Source: Rhodospirillales bacterium
GTDB taxonomy: Bacteria > Pseudomonadota > Alphaproteobacteria > Rhodospirillales > Shumkoniaceae
DNA: 64,000 nt
NCBI GenBank assembly: GCA_018432935.1
Contig: JAHDSF010000007.1
Location: 1-64,000 of the forward strand
Reading direction: 5' to 3'
Below, in pieces: positions 27,166 to 36,525 of the stretch. The first letter of the stretch is position 1. Each line of letters begins with the position of its first letter. The notes below the pieces were generated by a model. It was not told the origin of the DNA. It saw only the letters and a list, made by a program, of their open reading frames with translations, and searched no databases. The position numbers and the translations under genes are program-made.

Positions 27166-27435
27166 ATGTCGATCACGCCGGAACGCAAGCAGGAAGTCAT
27201 CAAGGAATACTCGCAAAGCGAGGGCGACACGGGGTCGCCCGAGGTGCAGGTCGCGATCCTGTCGGAGCGCATTCGGAACCTGACCGAGCACCTCAAGACC
27301 CACAGCAAGGACTTCCACTCGCGTCGGGGTCTTCTGATGATGGTCGGCCAGCGCCGCCGTCTGCTCGACTACCTGAAGCGCAAGGAGGCCTCGCGTTACG
27401 AGAAGCTGGTGCAGGCGCTGGGGCTGCGCCGATAG
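27166..27435 (+). CDS. rpsO: 30S ribosomal protein S15
   Basis: An 89-residue protein, the exact length of E. coli S15. It begins [20 protein letters not shown] and contains [14 protein letters not shown] and [20 protein letters not shown]. The ATG at 27166 is chosen because GGAGA lies five bases upstream and S15 starts here. The in-frame ATG at 27154 would add four residues. It binds 16S rRNA and autoregulates its own mRNA in other bacteria. Confidence 0.97.
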   Translation: MSITPERKQEVIKEYSQSEGDTGSPEVQVAILSERIRNLTEHLKTHSKDFHSRRGLLMMVGQRRRLLDYLKRKEASRYEKLVQALGLRR

Positions 27436-27453
27436 CCGGCGAGACGAAGGTGG

Positions 27454-27470
27454 GGGGTGCATGGCACCCC
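27454..27470 (+). other. hairpin between rpsO and pnp
   Basis: GGGGTGC (27454-27460) and GCACCCC (27464-27470) pair around an ATG loop, with no T-run afterwards. In E. coli the rpsO-pnp intergenic RNA is folded and cut by RNase III to control pnp. This hairpin could serve a similar processing role, which is inference. Confidence 0.45.
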
Positions 27471-27647
27471 GGCTCCTTCGAGGACCCGAAGCAAATGGCT
27501 GGCCGGTCGGAGCGGCGCGGGGAAGAGCCCGGAGCCGCTCGCTGGCGTACTCTTGGTGTATGAACGTTCGACGGCCGCCCGCGCCCGGCGCGGGCATCGC
27601 GTGCCGCAGGGGCGACACGCGGCTGCTGGATGGAGGAAGGAAGAAAG

Positions 27648-29810
27648 ATGTTCGAAGTCTATCGCAAGGAAATCGTTTGGGGTGGCCGTCCGCTGATTTT
27701 CGAGTCCGGCCGCATCGCCCGCCAGGCTGACGGCGCGGTGCTGGTCACGTACGGTGAAACAGTGGTGCTGTGCACCGTGGTGGGAGAGAAGAACCCGAAG
27801 CCGGGTCTCGACTTCTTTCCCCTGACGGTCCACTACCAGGAGAAGTCGTTCGCCGCCGGCAAGATCCCGGGCGGCTTCTTCAAGCGCGAAGGGCGGCCCA
27901 GCGAAAAGGAGATTCTGGTCTCCCGCCTCATCGACCGGCCGATCCGGCCGCTGTTTGCCAAGGGCTACAAGAACGAGACCCAGGTCGTGGCGACGGTGCT
28001 GTCGCACGACCTCGAGAACGATCCCGACGTGGTGGCGATGGTCGGCGCCTCGGCGGCCCTGACGATCTCGGGGCTGCCGTTCCTGGGCCCCACGGGCGCC
28101 GCTCGCGTCAGCTACGTCGATGGTCAGTACATTCTCAACCCGACGCCGCGGCAGGTGGTGGGCAGCAAGCTCGACCTCGTCGTCGCCGGCACCCAGGAAG
28201 GGGTGCTGATGGTCGAGTCCGAAGCCGCCGAGCTCAGCGAAGAGGTGATGCTGGGTGCCGTGATGTTCGGCTTCGAAGGCTTCCAGCCGGTGATCCAGGC
28301 GATCATCGAGCTGGCCGAAAGCTGCGCCAAGGAGCCGCGCGACATCCCCGAGCCGCCCGCGCTGAAGCCGGTGCTGGCCGAGCGGGTGCGGGGGCTGATC
28401 GAAGCCGACGTCAAGAGCGCCTACCGGGAGGCCGACAAGACGGCCCGCCACAAGCTGGTCGACGCCGCCAAGGCGAAGGCCATCGCCGAGATCGCGGCCG
28501 ACTCCTCCCTCGACCAGGATTCGGCCAGCCACCTGCTGCCTGAGGTGTTCAAGGACCTCGAGAAGGACGTGGTGCGCGGCGACATCCTGGAGACCGGGCA
28601 GCGCATCGACGGCCGCGACACCAGGACGGTGCGGCCGATCGTCGCTCAGGTCGGTATCCTGCCGCGGGCCCACGGCAGCGCCCTGTTCACCCGGGGCGAG
28701 ACCCAGGCTCTGGTGGTGACCACGCTCGGCACCGGCCAGGACGAGCAGATCATGGACATGCTGGCGGGCGAGTACCGCGAGCACTTCATGCTGCACTACA
28801 ACTTCCCGCCCTATGCGGTCGGCGAGGCGACTCCGATGCGGCCGCCGGGACGGCGCGAGATCGGCCACGGCAAGCTGGCTTGGCGGTCCATCCACCCGCT
28901 GCTGCCGAAGAAGGAGGAATTCCCGTACACGATCCGCACCGTGTCCGAGGTCACGGAGTCGAACGGCTCCTCCTCGATGGCCACCGTGTGCGGCTCGTCG
29001 CTGGCGCTGATGGATGCGGGGGTCCCGATCCCGCGCCCCGTCGCCGGCATCGCCATGGGCCTGATCAAGGACGGCGACCGCTTCGCGGTGTTGTCCGACA
29101 TCCTCGGCGACGAGGATCATCTCGGCGACATGGACTTCAAGGTGGCGGGCACCGAGAACGGCGTCACCGCGTTGCAGATGGACATCAAGATCACCTCGAT
29201 CACCCAGGAGATCATGAAGATCGCCCTCGAGCAGGCGCGCGAGGGGCGGATGCACATCCTGGGCGTGATGAGCAACGTGATGAACCACTCGCGCGAGGCG
29301 GTCAGCCAGAACGCACCGCGCATCACCGTGATGCAGATCAACAAGGACAAGATCCGCGAAGTCATCGGCCCCGGCGGCAAGGTGATCCGCGAGATCTGCG
29401 AGCAGACCGGCGCCAAGATCGACATCGAGGACGACGGCACCGTCAAGGTGGCGGCGGTCGACCAGAAAGCGGCCGAAGCGGCGATCGCCTGGATCAAGGG
29501 GATCGCGGCCGAGCCGGAGGTCGGCAGCATCTATTCCGGCAAGGTCGTCAAGCTGGTCGATTTCGGCGCCTTCGTGAACTTCCTGGGATCCCGCGACGGC
29601 CTGGTGCACGTCAGCGAGATGGCGAGGAAGCGGGTCGGCAAGCCTGCCGACGTCGTCAAGGTCGGCGACATCGTCAAGGTCAAGCTGATCGGCATTGACG
29701 ACCGTGGCAAGGTCAAGCTGTCGATGAAGGCGGTCGACCAGGAAACCGGCGAGGACGTGAGCCTCAAGGAGCAGAAAGAGGAGGCTCCTCCCGAGGCCGC
29801 GGTCGAGTAG
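27648..29810 (+). CDS. pnp: polyribonucleotide nucleotidyltransferase (PNPase)
   Basis: A 720-residue 3'-5' phosphorolytic exoribonuclease. It has two RNase PH domains (starting [20 protein letters not shown] and [20 protein letters not shown]) and a linker helix domain. A KH domain ([20 protein letters not shown]) and an S1 domain ([20 protein letters not shown]) follow. The ATG at 27648 follows a long purine-rich GGAGGAAGGAAGAAAG. Length and domain order are standard. Confidence 0.97.
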   Translation: MFEVYRKEIVWGGRPLIFESGRIARQADGAVLVTYGETVVLCTVVGEKNPKPGLDFFPLTVHYQEKSFAAGKIPGGFFKREGRPSEKEILVSRLIDRPIRPLFAKGYKNETQVVATVLSHDLENDPDVVAMVGASAALTISGLPFLGPTGAARVSYVDGQYILNPTPRQVVGSKLDLVVAGTQEGVLMVESEAAELSEEVMLGAVMFGFEGFQPVIQAIIELAESCAKEPRDIPEPPALKPVLAERVRGLIEADVKSAYREADKTARHKLVDAAKAKAIAEIAADSSLDQDSASHLLPEVFKDLEKDVVRGDILETGQRIDGRDTRTVRPIVAQVGILPRAHGSALFTRGETQALVVTTLGTGQDEQIMDMLAGEYREHFMLHYNFPPYAVGEATPMRPPGRREIGHGKLAWRSIHPLLPKKEEFPYTIRTVSEVTESNGSSSMATVCGSSLALMDAGVPIPRPVAGIAMGLIKDGDRFAVLSDILGDEDHLGDMDFKVAGTENGVTALQMDIKITSITQEIMKIALEQAREGRMHILGVMSNVMNHSREAVSQNAPRITVMQINKDKIREVIGPGGKVIREICEQTGAKIDIEDDGTVKVAAVDQKAAEAAIAWIKGIAAEPEVGSIYSGKVVKLVDFGAFVNFLGSRDGLVHVSEMARKRVGKPADVVKVGDIVKVKLIGIDDRGKVKLSMKAVDQETGEDVSLKEQKEEAPPEAAVE

Positions 29811-29824
29811 GAAGGCAGGCCAGA

Positions 29825-31222
29825 GTGAAAGCGCTGAACCCGCTCCTCATCTCGGGACGCGAAGTGTTGCCGCTGGTCGAAGGCGGCAAAGGCGTCTCCA
29901 TCTCCACCGGAGAGAGCTCGGGAGCGTGGGCGGCGACGGGCGGCGTTGGCACCTTTTCCGGGGTCAACGCCGATTCCTACGACGAGGACGGGCGCCGCAT
30001 CCCGCAGCATTATCTCGGGCGAACCCGCCGCGAGCGGTACGAGGAACTGGTCGCCTTCGCTATCCAGGGCGGCATCGCGCAGGCGCAGACCGCACACGAG
30101 ATGTCGCGCGGCGAGGGCCGCCTGCACATGAACGTGCTGTGGGAGGCGGCGGCAACGGCGCGCATCCTGCACGGCATCCTCGAGGGCGCCCGCGGGCTTA
30201 TCCACGGCGTCACCTGCGGCGCCGGCATGCCCTACCGGGTGGCCGAGATCGCCGCCAGCTACGGCGTCTACTACTATCCCATCGTGTCCTCGGCGCGTGC
30301 CTTCCGCGCCTTATGGAAGCGTTCCTACCACAAGCACTCCGAGTTCCTCGGCGGCGTCGTCTACGAGGACCCGTGGCTGGCCGGTGGCCACAACGGCCTG
30401 TCCAACGTCGAAGACCCGCTGGCGCCGCAGCCGCCGTACGAGCGGGTGCGCGATCTGCGGGTGGTGATGACCGAATGCGGTCTTGCCGCCACTCCGATCT
30501 TCATGGCAGGCGGGGTGTGGTTCCTCCGCGAGTGGGAGGACTGGATCGACAATCCCGAGCTGGGGCCGATCGGGTTCCAGTTGGGGACCCGGCCGCTTCT
30601 GACCAAGGAAAGCCCGATCCCCGAGTCCTGGAAGGAACGGCTGCTGACGCTGAAGCCCGGCGACGTGTCCCTCAATCGGTTCAGCCCGACCGGCTTCTAC
30701 TCGTCGGCCGTCAACAACGGCTTCCTGCAGGAACTGGCCGAGCGTAGCGACCGCCAGGTGCCGTTTGCCAAGGACCCGCTGGGCGACCATACCGAGGTGT
30801 TTCCGGTCGGCGCCCGGGGCCGGCCCGTCTACCTGACGCCGCTCGGCAAGGAGCAGGCGGAAGGCTGGGTCCGCCAGGGCTTCACCGAGGCGATGCGGAC
30901 CCCGGATTCGACGCTGGTGTTCGTCACCCCGGAGCGGAGCGTCCGCATCCGAACCGATCAGCAGGGTTGCATGGGCTGCCTCAGCCAGTGCCGCTTCAGC
31001 AACTGGGCGGAAAACGAGCTGGGGACGACCGGAAAGCTGGCCGATCCGCGCTCCTACTGCATCCAGAAGACGCTGCAGGACATCGCCCACGGCGGCGATC
31101 TCGACGACAACCTCATGTTCGCCGGACACAACGCCTACCGTTTCGCCGAGGATCCCTTCTATACCAATGGCTTCGTGCCGACTGTCAGCGAGCTGGTCGA
31201 CCGTCTGCAAACCGGCGATTGA
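29825..31222 (+). CDS. nitronate monooxygenase-family flavin oxidoreductase
   Basis: The 465-residue product starts at GTG 29825, 14 bases after pnp. It shows a TIM-barrel FMN protein of the nitropropane-dioxygenase/NMO type: NPLLISGREVLPLVEGGKGV at the N-terminus, GVTCGAGMPYRVAEIAASYG, and MAGGVWFLREWEDWIDN. Unusually for the family it has a Cys-rich segment late in the protein (GCMGCLSQCRFSNW, about 381-394) that could bind a metal or cluster. Substrate is unknown. It is longer than typical NMO because of this C-terminal part. Confidence 0.75.
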   Translation: MKALNPLLISGREVLPLVEGGKGVSISTGESSGAWAATGGVGTFSGVNADSYDEDGRRIPQHYLGRTRRERYEELVAFAIQGGIAQAQTAHEMSRGEGRLHMNVLWEAAATARILHGILEGARGLIHGVTCGAGMPYRVAEIAASYGVYYYPIVSSARAFRALWKRSYHKHSEFLGGVVYEDPWLAGGHNGLSNVEDPLAPQPPYERVRDLRVVMTECGLAATPIFMAGGVWFLREWEDWIDNPELGPIGFQLGTRPLLTKESPIPESWKERLLTLKPGDVSLNRFSPTGFYSSAVNNGFLQELAERSDRQVPFAKDPLGDHTEVFPVGARGRPVYLTPLGKEQAEGWVRQGFTEAMRTPDSTLVFVTPERSVRIRTDQQGCMGCLSQCRFSNWAENELGTTGKLADPRSYCIQKTLQDIAHGGDLDDNLMFAGHNAYRFAEDPFYTNGFVPTVSELVDRLQTGD

Positions 31223-31421
31223 GAGACGCGGCGACAAGCAGCCGGACCGTGGCAAGATTGCCACTCCTGTTGCCAATCTGCACTATTTCTGACGCTTCCA
31301 ACTTGTAACAACGGCAACGGGCATATACCGTATTGCGGGGGTCGGGGTTACCCCGCGGGGAACGCGGTCGGCTCCGGAGGTGGTCTTCCATTTCGGAAGG
31401 CGCAGCTTATGTAAAGGGGGC

Positions 31422-31838
31422 ATGAAGAAAATGAGACCATACAGTCACGTATTGGATGGGCTGCGTGCCTCGGGTCTGCGCCCTACCCGGCAGCGCCTCG
31501 CGCTGGCCGAACTGCTGTTCTCGCATGGCGATCGGCACGTGACGGCCGAGATGCTGCACGCCGAAGCGCTCAATGCCGGCGTGCGGGTTTCGCTGGCCAC
31601 CGTCTACAACACCTTGCACCAGTTCACCTCGGTCGGCCTTCTGCGCGAGATCGTGGTCGACGCGTCGCGGTCGTATTTCGACACCAACACCAGCGAGCAC
31701 CATCATTTCTTCGATGGCGAGACAGGGGCCCTCACCGACATCCGCAACCCGGTGTCCATCGCCCAGCTACCGTCTCCGCCGGCCGGCATGAAGATTGACC
31801 GGGTCGACGTCATCGTCCGGGTCTCCAACGCCGCCTGA
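31422..31838 (+). CDS. irr: iron response regulator Irr (Fur family)
   Basis: A 138-residue Fur-family protein from ATG 31422. It has a winged-helix region (LRPTRQRLALAELLF, VSLATVYNTLHQFTSVGLLR) and the HHHFFDGETGAL segment, the HxH heme/metal site typical of Irr. Irr integrates heme status into control of iron genes in alphaproteobacteria. The purine-rich AAAGGGGG lies very close to the ATG, so a start at ATG 31431 is possible. A 5-bp hairpin (CTTCC/GGAAG, 31385-31399) lies in the leader. No ICE motif was recognised. Confidence 0.9.
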   Translation: MKKMRPYSHVLDGLRASGLRPTRQRLALAELLFSHGDRHVTAEMLHAEALNAGVRVSLATVYNTLHQFTSVGLLREIVVDASRSYFDTNTSEHHHFFDGETGALTDIRNPVSIAQLPSPPAGMKIDRVDVIVRVSNAA

Positions 31839-32045
31839 AGTCTCCGCCGAACCGCATGCAGGTGTCTGTCGGCGAGGCACGCCAACCGTGCCTTGCCCCG
31901 GCACTGCAACCATGCGTGGCAGAATGCAGCCAAAGAAGACCTCTTTGATGCAATACCTTAGTATGCATACGTCATAATACTGTGCCCTCCCCGTTGCCGC
32001 GGCGTATAGCATAACCTTCGGTTCCCACGAGCCCGGGAGGAGAAG

Positions 32046-33725
32046 GTGGCCGGCTTTCCCATCGCCAGGAAGATCTATGCCATCGTGGCGCTCATGAGCC
32101 TGGTCGCGCTGGCGGTCGGCGCGGTCGGGCTGAGCGGCCTGATGGTATTCCGGGACGGCGCCGACGCGATGGAGGATGCCGCTGCCCGCAGCATCGTCGG
32201 CGAGCGCATCAACGGGCTCGTCCTGGCGGTGGTCATGGACAGCCGCGGCATCTACATGTCGCCGACCCAGGAGGCCGGAGAGAAGTTCGCCAAGCCGATG
32301 CTGGCCAACCTCGACGCCATGGAAAAGCGGATGGCCGAGTGGGACCGCCTGATCCCCGCCCGGCAACGGGCCGAATTCGACAAGCTGAAACAGGCCGCCA
32401 AGCAGTTCATCGAGTTCCGGCGCGAAATGGTGCGGCTGTTGCGCGACAAGGGGCCGGCCGCCGCCCGCGAGTACGGCGACAATGACGCCAACCGCTCGGT
32501 CCGCAAGGCGCTCAACGTCTCGATCGAGGCGTTCGCGGCCTCCAACGAAAAGGAGATCGGCGAGCAGATCGAGGCCCTCGACGACTACTATGACCGCGCG
32601 CGGATCTACAAGATCGCCACCCTGGTGGCGGGCATCACTCTGGGCATCCTGGCATCGTGGCTGATCGCAACCCGGATGATCGCCCGCCCGGTCACTGCCC
32701 TGACCGGGGTGATGGAGCGGCTGCGCGACAACGACCTCGAAGTGGCGGTGCCCGGAACTGAACGGGGCGACGAGATCGGCGCCATGGCCCGTTCGGTCGA
32801 GGTCTTCCGCAAGGGTCTGCTCCACGCCCGCGAGCTGGAGGGAGCCGAGGCCGGGCAGCGTGCGCAACGCGAAGCGCGCGCCGCCGCGGTCGAGGCCCTG
32901 ACCCGGGATTTCGACGGCAGGGTTTCCGGCGTCCTCGACTCGCTGGCCAAGGCGTCGGTGGCGCTCAAGGGAACCGCGGGCGGACTGACCAGGACCGCCG
33001 GCACCGCGGCGGAGCAGGCCACCCAGGTTGCCTCGGCAGCCCACGAGACGGCCGCCAACGTCCAGATGGTCGCCACCGCCAGCGAGGAGCTGTCGACCTC
33101 GATCAACGAGATCTCGAGCCAGATGGCAAGCGCCAACGGGGTGACGCGGGAAGCCAGCGAGGAAGGCGCCCGCGCCTCGCAGCAGGTCGAGGTGCTGGCC
33201 CAGGCCGCCGACCGCATCGGCGAGGTGGTCAGCCTGATCACCGACATCGCCACCCAGACCAACCTGCTGGCGCTGAACGCAACCATCGAGGCGGCGCGCG
33301 CCGGCGAGCTCGGCAAGGGATTCGCGGTGGTCGCCAACGAGGTCAAGCACCTCGCCAACCAGACGGCCAAGGCGACCGAGGACATCGCCGCCCAGGTTGC
33401 CGCCGTCCAGACCTCGACCCGGGGCGCGGTGGCGGCGATCGGCACCATCGGCGGCACCATCGACCGCATCGGCGAGATTTCGGCGTCAGTCGGCGGCGCG
33501 GTCGAGCAGCAGGGGGCCGCGACCAGCGAGATCGCCGGCAATGCCCATCAGGCGGCGCAAGGCGTGCAGGAGGTCTCGCAGAGCATCGCCATGGTCCAGG
33601 AGGCGGCGCGGGAAACCGGCGAGGCGGCCGGGACCGTGCTGTCCGCGGCCGAACAGCTCAGCGGCCAGGCGGCCGACCTCAAGAGCCTGATCGACGAGTT
33701 CCTGCGCAAGGTCAAGGCGGCCTGA
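32046..33725 (+). CDS. methyl-accepting chemotaxis protein
   Basis: The 559-residue product starts at GTG 32046. It has a first membrane segment at about 9-35, a helical periplasmic sensor of about 150 residues (four-helix-bundle type), a second membrane segment at about 190-210 and a HAMP domain at about 212-262. The signalling domain carries the conserved hairpin [18 protein letters not shown]. It senses an unknown ligand and signals to CheA. GGGAGGAGAAG lies just before the start. No che genes are nearby, so it is an orphan receptor. Confidence 0.93.
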   Translation: MAGFPIARKIYAIVALMSLVALAVGAVGLSGLMVFRDGADAMEDAAARSIVGERINGLVLAVVMDSRGIYMSPTQEAGEKFAKPMLANLDAMEKRMAEWDRLIPARQRAEFDKLKQAAKQFIEFRREMVRLLRDKGPAAAREYGDNDANRSVRKALNVSIEAFAASNEKEIGEQIEALDDYYDRARIYKIATLVAGITLGILASWLIATRMIARPVTALTGVMERLRDNDLEVAVPGTERGDEIGAMARSVEVFRKGLLHARELEGAEAGQRAQREARAAAVEALTRDFDGRVSGVLDSLAKASVALKGTAGGLTRTAGTAAEQATQVASAAHETAANVQMVATASEELSTSINEISSQMASANGVTREASEEGARASQQVEVLAQAADRIGEVVSLITDIATQTNLLALNATIEAARAGELGKGFAVVANEVKHLANQTAKATEDIAAQVAAVQTSTRGAVAAIGTIGGTIDRIGEISASVGGAVEQQGAATSEIAGNAHQAAQGVQEVSQSIAMVQEAARETGEAAGTVLSAAEQLSGQAADLKSLIDEFLRKVKAA

Positions 33726-33766
33726 TCCCGAGACGCGCCTGAAGTGACCCGGCCTGGACTTGCCGT

Positions 33767-34276
33767 CTACTCGACGACCTCGTCGTCGTAGACGCCCCAG
33801 AACTCGTCCCGCCGCAGCCAGCCGGTGTGGCCCTCGACCTCGACCCGGCACCACGGCTCGGCGGTGCGGCACTCCAGCACGACGCCGACCACGCCGGGAT
33901 CGACTTCGGCCGCGGCCGGAGACCGGTCGGCCGGCTGCTGGCGCAAGGCGCGCTGGGTACCCTGCACGATCATCGCGCGCTTGCTGGACAGCATGCTCTG
34001 GTGCAGCCAGCCCTGGGCCCCCTCCCAGTCGCGGATCTTGCGCCAGTTCTTGTGCTCGGCGATCACCTCGAGCGGCACGCCCGCGCGCTGGTAGACCCAT
34101 TCCACCGGATACTGCACCCCGGGCCCGATCCGCAGGTTGGCCTTGTTGGCCCGCAGGCTGACGAAGCGCGGCAGCGGCAGCCCGGTCGCCTCGGTCGTGT
34201 CGGCCCCGGCCGCCGGGGCCGCAAAAACGGCAGCGGCGAGCACCAGGGAGGTGAGGCGCGGAAGGTTTCGCTTCAT
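33767..34276 (-). CDS. exported SH3-like domain protein
   Basis: The 169-residue product has a signal peptide (1-25, MKRNLPRLTSLVLAAAVFAA), followed by two SH3-type modules. The first contains VSLRANKANLRIGPGVQYPV and GWLHQSML, the second VVLECRTAEPWCRVEVEGHT. This is the periplasmic SH3_4/DUF1058 type, likely binding peptidoglycan or proteins. It is divergent from the hydroxyacid dehydrogenase gene. Function is otherwise unknown. Confidence 0.85.
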   Translation of the reverse strand: MKRNLPRLTSLVLAAAVFAAPAAGADTTEATGLPLPRFVSLRANKANLRIGPGVQYPVEWVYQRAGVPLEVIAEHKNWRKIRDWEGAQGWLHQSMLSSKRAMIVQGTQRALRQQPADRSPAAAEVDPGVVGVVLECRTAEPWCRVEVEGHTGWLRRDEFWGVYDDEVVE

Positions 34277-34438
34277 GGTTCCGATCGGGTTTCAGCAGCG
34301 GGCCTTATTTTCACGCCGCAGCCTCTCCGGTCAAGGGCCCGTCCGCGGAGCCCGCCTCCCCAGGGCTGGACAAGCCACATACATGTTGCTATGGCCAAGG
34401 ACGCTCCGCCCCTGGCGACTCGGGAGAAATGCGCCTTT

Positions 34439-35428
34439 ATGCCTGCTGGGAAGCCGCTGGTCGTTCTCACGCGTAAGCTGCCGGACGTCGTCGAGACGCG
34501 GATGATGGAGCTGTTCGAGGTCCGTTTCCGCCTCGACGACCGCCCGATGACCCGCGACGAGCTGGTGCAGGCGGTGCGGGAAGCCGATGTGCTGGCGCCC
34601 ACCGTCACCGACCGGATCGACGCCGGCGTGCTCGCCGAGGCGGGCGGACGGCTCAAGCTGATCGCCAACTACGGCGCCGGGGTCGACAACATCGACCTGC
34701 GCGAGGCGCACCGGCGCGGCATCACCGTCACCAACACCCCCGACGTCCTGACCGAGGACACCGCCGACATGACGATGGCGCTGATCCTCGGTGTGATGCG
34801 CCGCCTCGGCGAAGGCGAGCGCATCGTGCGCTCCGGCAAGTGGCCGGGCTGGGCGCCGATGTGGATGCTGGGCAGCCGGTTGTCCGGCAAGCGGCTCGGC
34901 ATCATCGGGCTGGGCCGCATCGGCCAGGCCCTGGCCCGCCGCGCCCACGGCTTCGGGCTGTCGGTCCATTATCACAATCGCACCCGGTTGCATTCCGAGA
35001 TCGAGGCCGACCTCGACGCGACCTACTGGGACAGCCTCGACCAGATGCTGGCCCGCATGGACATCATCTCGGTCAACTGCCCGCATACCCCGGCCACCTA
35101 TCACCTCCTGTCGGCGCGCCGCCTGGCGCTGATGCCGCCCCACGCGGTACTCGTCAACACCGCCCGGGGCGAGATCGTCGACGAGGCGGCGCTGGTCCGC
35201 CTGCTCGAGGATGGCCGCCTTGCCGGCGCCGGCCTCGACGTGTTCGAGCGGGCGCCGCTGGTGGCCTCGGGCCTGCTCGCTCTGGAAAACGTCGTGCTGC
35301 TGCCGCACATGGGATCGGCGACGATCGAGGCCCGGGTCGAGATGGGCGAGAAGCTGATCGTCAACATCAAGACCTTCGTCGACGGCCACCGTCCGCCCGA
35401 CCGCGTGCTGCACGACTTCATTTTCTGA
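34439..35428 (+). CDS. D-2-hydroxyacid dehydrogenase (glyoxylate/hydroxypyruvate reductase type)
   Basis: A 329-residue NAD(P)-dependent reductase. The start at ATG 34439 is chosen because GGAGAAA lies about nine bases upstream; an ATG at 34391 lacks a ribosome site. The NAD-binding motif is LGIIGLGRIGQALARRAHGF. The substrate loop is KLIANYGAGVDNIDLREAHR, and catalytic Arg/Glu/His lie in NTARGEIVDEAAL, FERAP and LLPHMGSAT. It resembles GyaR-type glyoxylate reductases, but the precise substrate is uncertain. Confidence 0.88.
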   Translation: MPAGKPLVVLTRKLPDVVETRMMELFEVRFRLDDRPMTRDELVQAVREADVLAPTVTDRIDAGVLAEAGGRLKLIANYGAGVDNIDLREAHRRGITVTNTPDVLTEDTADMTMALILGVMRRLGEGERIVRSGKWPGWAPMWMLGSRLSGKRLGIIGLGRIGQALARRAHGFGLSVHYHNRTRLHSEIEADLDATYWDSLDQMLARMDIISVNCPHTPATYHLLSARRLALMPPHAVLVNTARGEIVDEAALVRLLEDGRLAGAGLDVFERAPLVASGLLALENVVLLPHMGSATIEARVEMGEKLIVNIKTFVDGHRPPDRVLHDFIF

Positions 35429-35496
35429 ACCGGCTTTACTTTTTTCTTTTGTTACAATAAAATCCATTTCGTTACGCGTTATCCGGGGACCGCAGA

Positions 35497-36402
35497 ATGC
35501 GCCCGCTCTCGTCGTTCTTCGCCGCCCTTTCGCTGCTCGCTTTCGCCGGCCCGGCCGTCGCCGACGACCTCGACGATATCCTGGCCACCGGGATCCTGCG
35601 CCACCTCGGCTATCCCAGCGCCAACTTCGTGACCGATGCCGGCGAGGGGCTCGACGTCGACCTCGTCAGGGGCTTCGCCGAACATCTCGGCGTCGGCTAC
35701 GTCTACGTGGCCTCGAGCCCGGATCGCGTGCTCGGCGATCTCACCGGCCGCCATGCCCGCCAAGCCGGCGACGGCGTCGAGTTGCTGGAGGCGACCCCGA
35801 TCCGCGGCGACGTGATCGCCGCCGGGATGACGGTGCGGGCCTGGCGCGAGATGGTGGTGGAGTTCGGCGTCCCGACCTTTCCCAGCGGCGTCTGGCTGGT
35901 GTCGCTGGCGGAGTCGCGGCTGGAGCCGGTCGCCCCGGCGGACTCGCTGGCCGACATCGCCCGCGTCAGACAGCAGCTTGAGGGCATCCGGGTGCTGGCG
36001 GTGGCGAACACGCGGCTCGACCCGGCGCGCTACGACCTCGGCCGGACCGGGGCCAGCTTTCGCATCCTGGCCGATGAAGGCAGCATCGGAGGGCTGATTC
36101 CGGCGCTCCTCAGCGGCGATGCCGACGCGACGCTGCTCGGGGTGCCCGAGGCGCTGCTTGCCGTGCAGCGTTGGCCGGAGCAGGTCAAGATCGTCGGCCC
36201 GGTCAGCGAAAACCTGGTGGTGGCGCCCGCGTTCCGTCCGAAGGCGGCACGGCTGCGCGCCGCCTTTGCCGCCTACATCAACGAGCTCCGCGCCGACGGC
36301 CGCTATGCCGCCCTGGTGCGCGCGCACTACCCGGCGGCCCCGCGCTACTTTCCGGGGCTCCTCGTATTCCAGGGACACAATACTTATTTGACGGAGCCTT
36401 AG
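35497..36402 (+). CDS. periplasmic solute-binding protein (SBP_bac_3 type)
   Basis: The 301-residue product has a signal peptide (MRPLSSFFAALSLLAFAGPA, cleavage near AVA-DD). The body resembles family-3 binding proteins (ILRHLGYPSANFVTDAGEGL, GLDVDLVRGFAEHLGVGYVY, IPALLSGDADATLLGVPEAL). No permease or ATPase gene is adjacent, so it is an orphan. The last residues (about 293-301, GHNTYLTEP) are encoded by the left arm of the inverted-repeat element at 36370. The original C-terminus has therefore probably been replaced. Confidence 0.8.
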   Translation: MRPLSSFFAALSLLAFAGPAVADDLDDILATGILRHLGYPSANFVTDAGEGLDVDLVRGFAEHLGVGYVYVASSPDRVLGDLTGRHARQAGDGVELLEATPIRGDVIAAGMTVRAWREMVVEFGVPTFPSGVWLVSLAESRLEPVAPADSLADIARVRQQLEGIRVLAVANTRLDPARYDLGRTGASFRILADEGSIGGLIPALLSGDADATLLGVPEALLAVQRWPEQVKIVGPVSENLVVAPAFRPKAARLRAAFAAYINELRADGRYAALVRAHYPAAPRYFPGLLVFQGHNTYLTEP

Positions 36403-36497
36403 GTGTGGTCGTAAGCTGCCGCCGTGGCCCGAAGCCGCCGAAGGCGAGCCGGAGGCCGGGGAGGCTGTCCGACCAGAGATAAGTATCGTGTCCCCGG
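36370..36497. repeat. small inverted-repeat element (REP/MITE-like)
   Basis: GGGACACAATACTTAT at 36372-36387 matches the reverse complement of ATAAGTATCGTGTCCC at 36480-36495 with one mismatch. The interior contains GC-rich complementary stretches. Just beyond the right arm, CCCCGGAATTG is repeated in tandem (about 36493-36515). Similar GGGGACACGATACTTAT sequences are familiar as REP-type repeats tied to IS200-like Y1 transposases. No transposase gene lies in this window. The left arm overlaps the 3' end of the binding-protein gene. Confidence 0.65.
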
Positions 36498-36525
36498 AAT
36501 TGTCCCCCGGAATTGGAAGCCCTGG

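Noticed and set aside
27396-29609. A 737-codon antisense frame across rpsO and pnp
   Set aside because: Shadow of PNPase codon bias; the sense gene is unequivocal.
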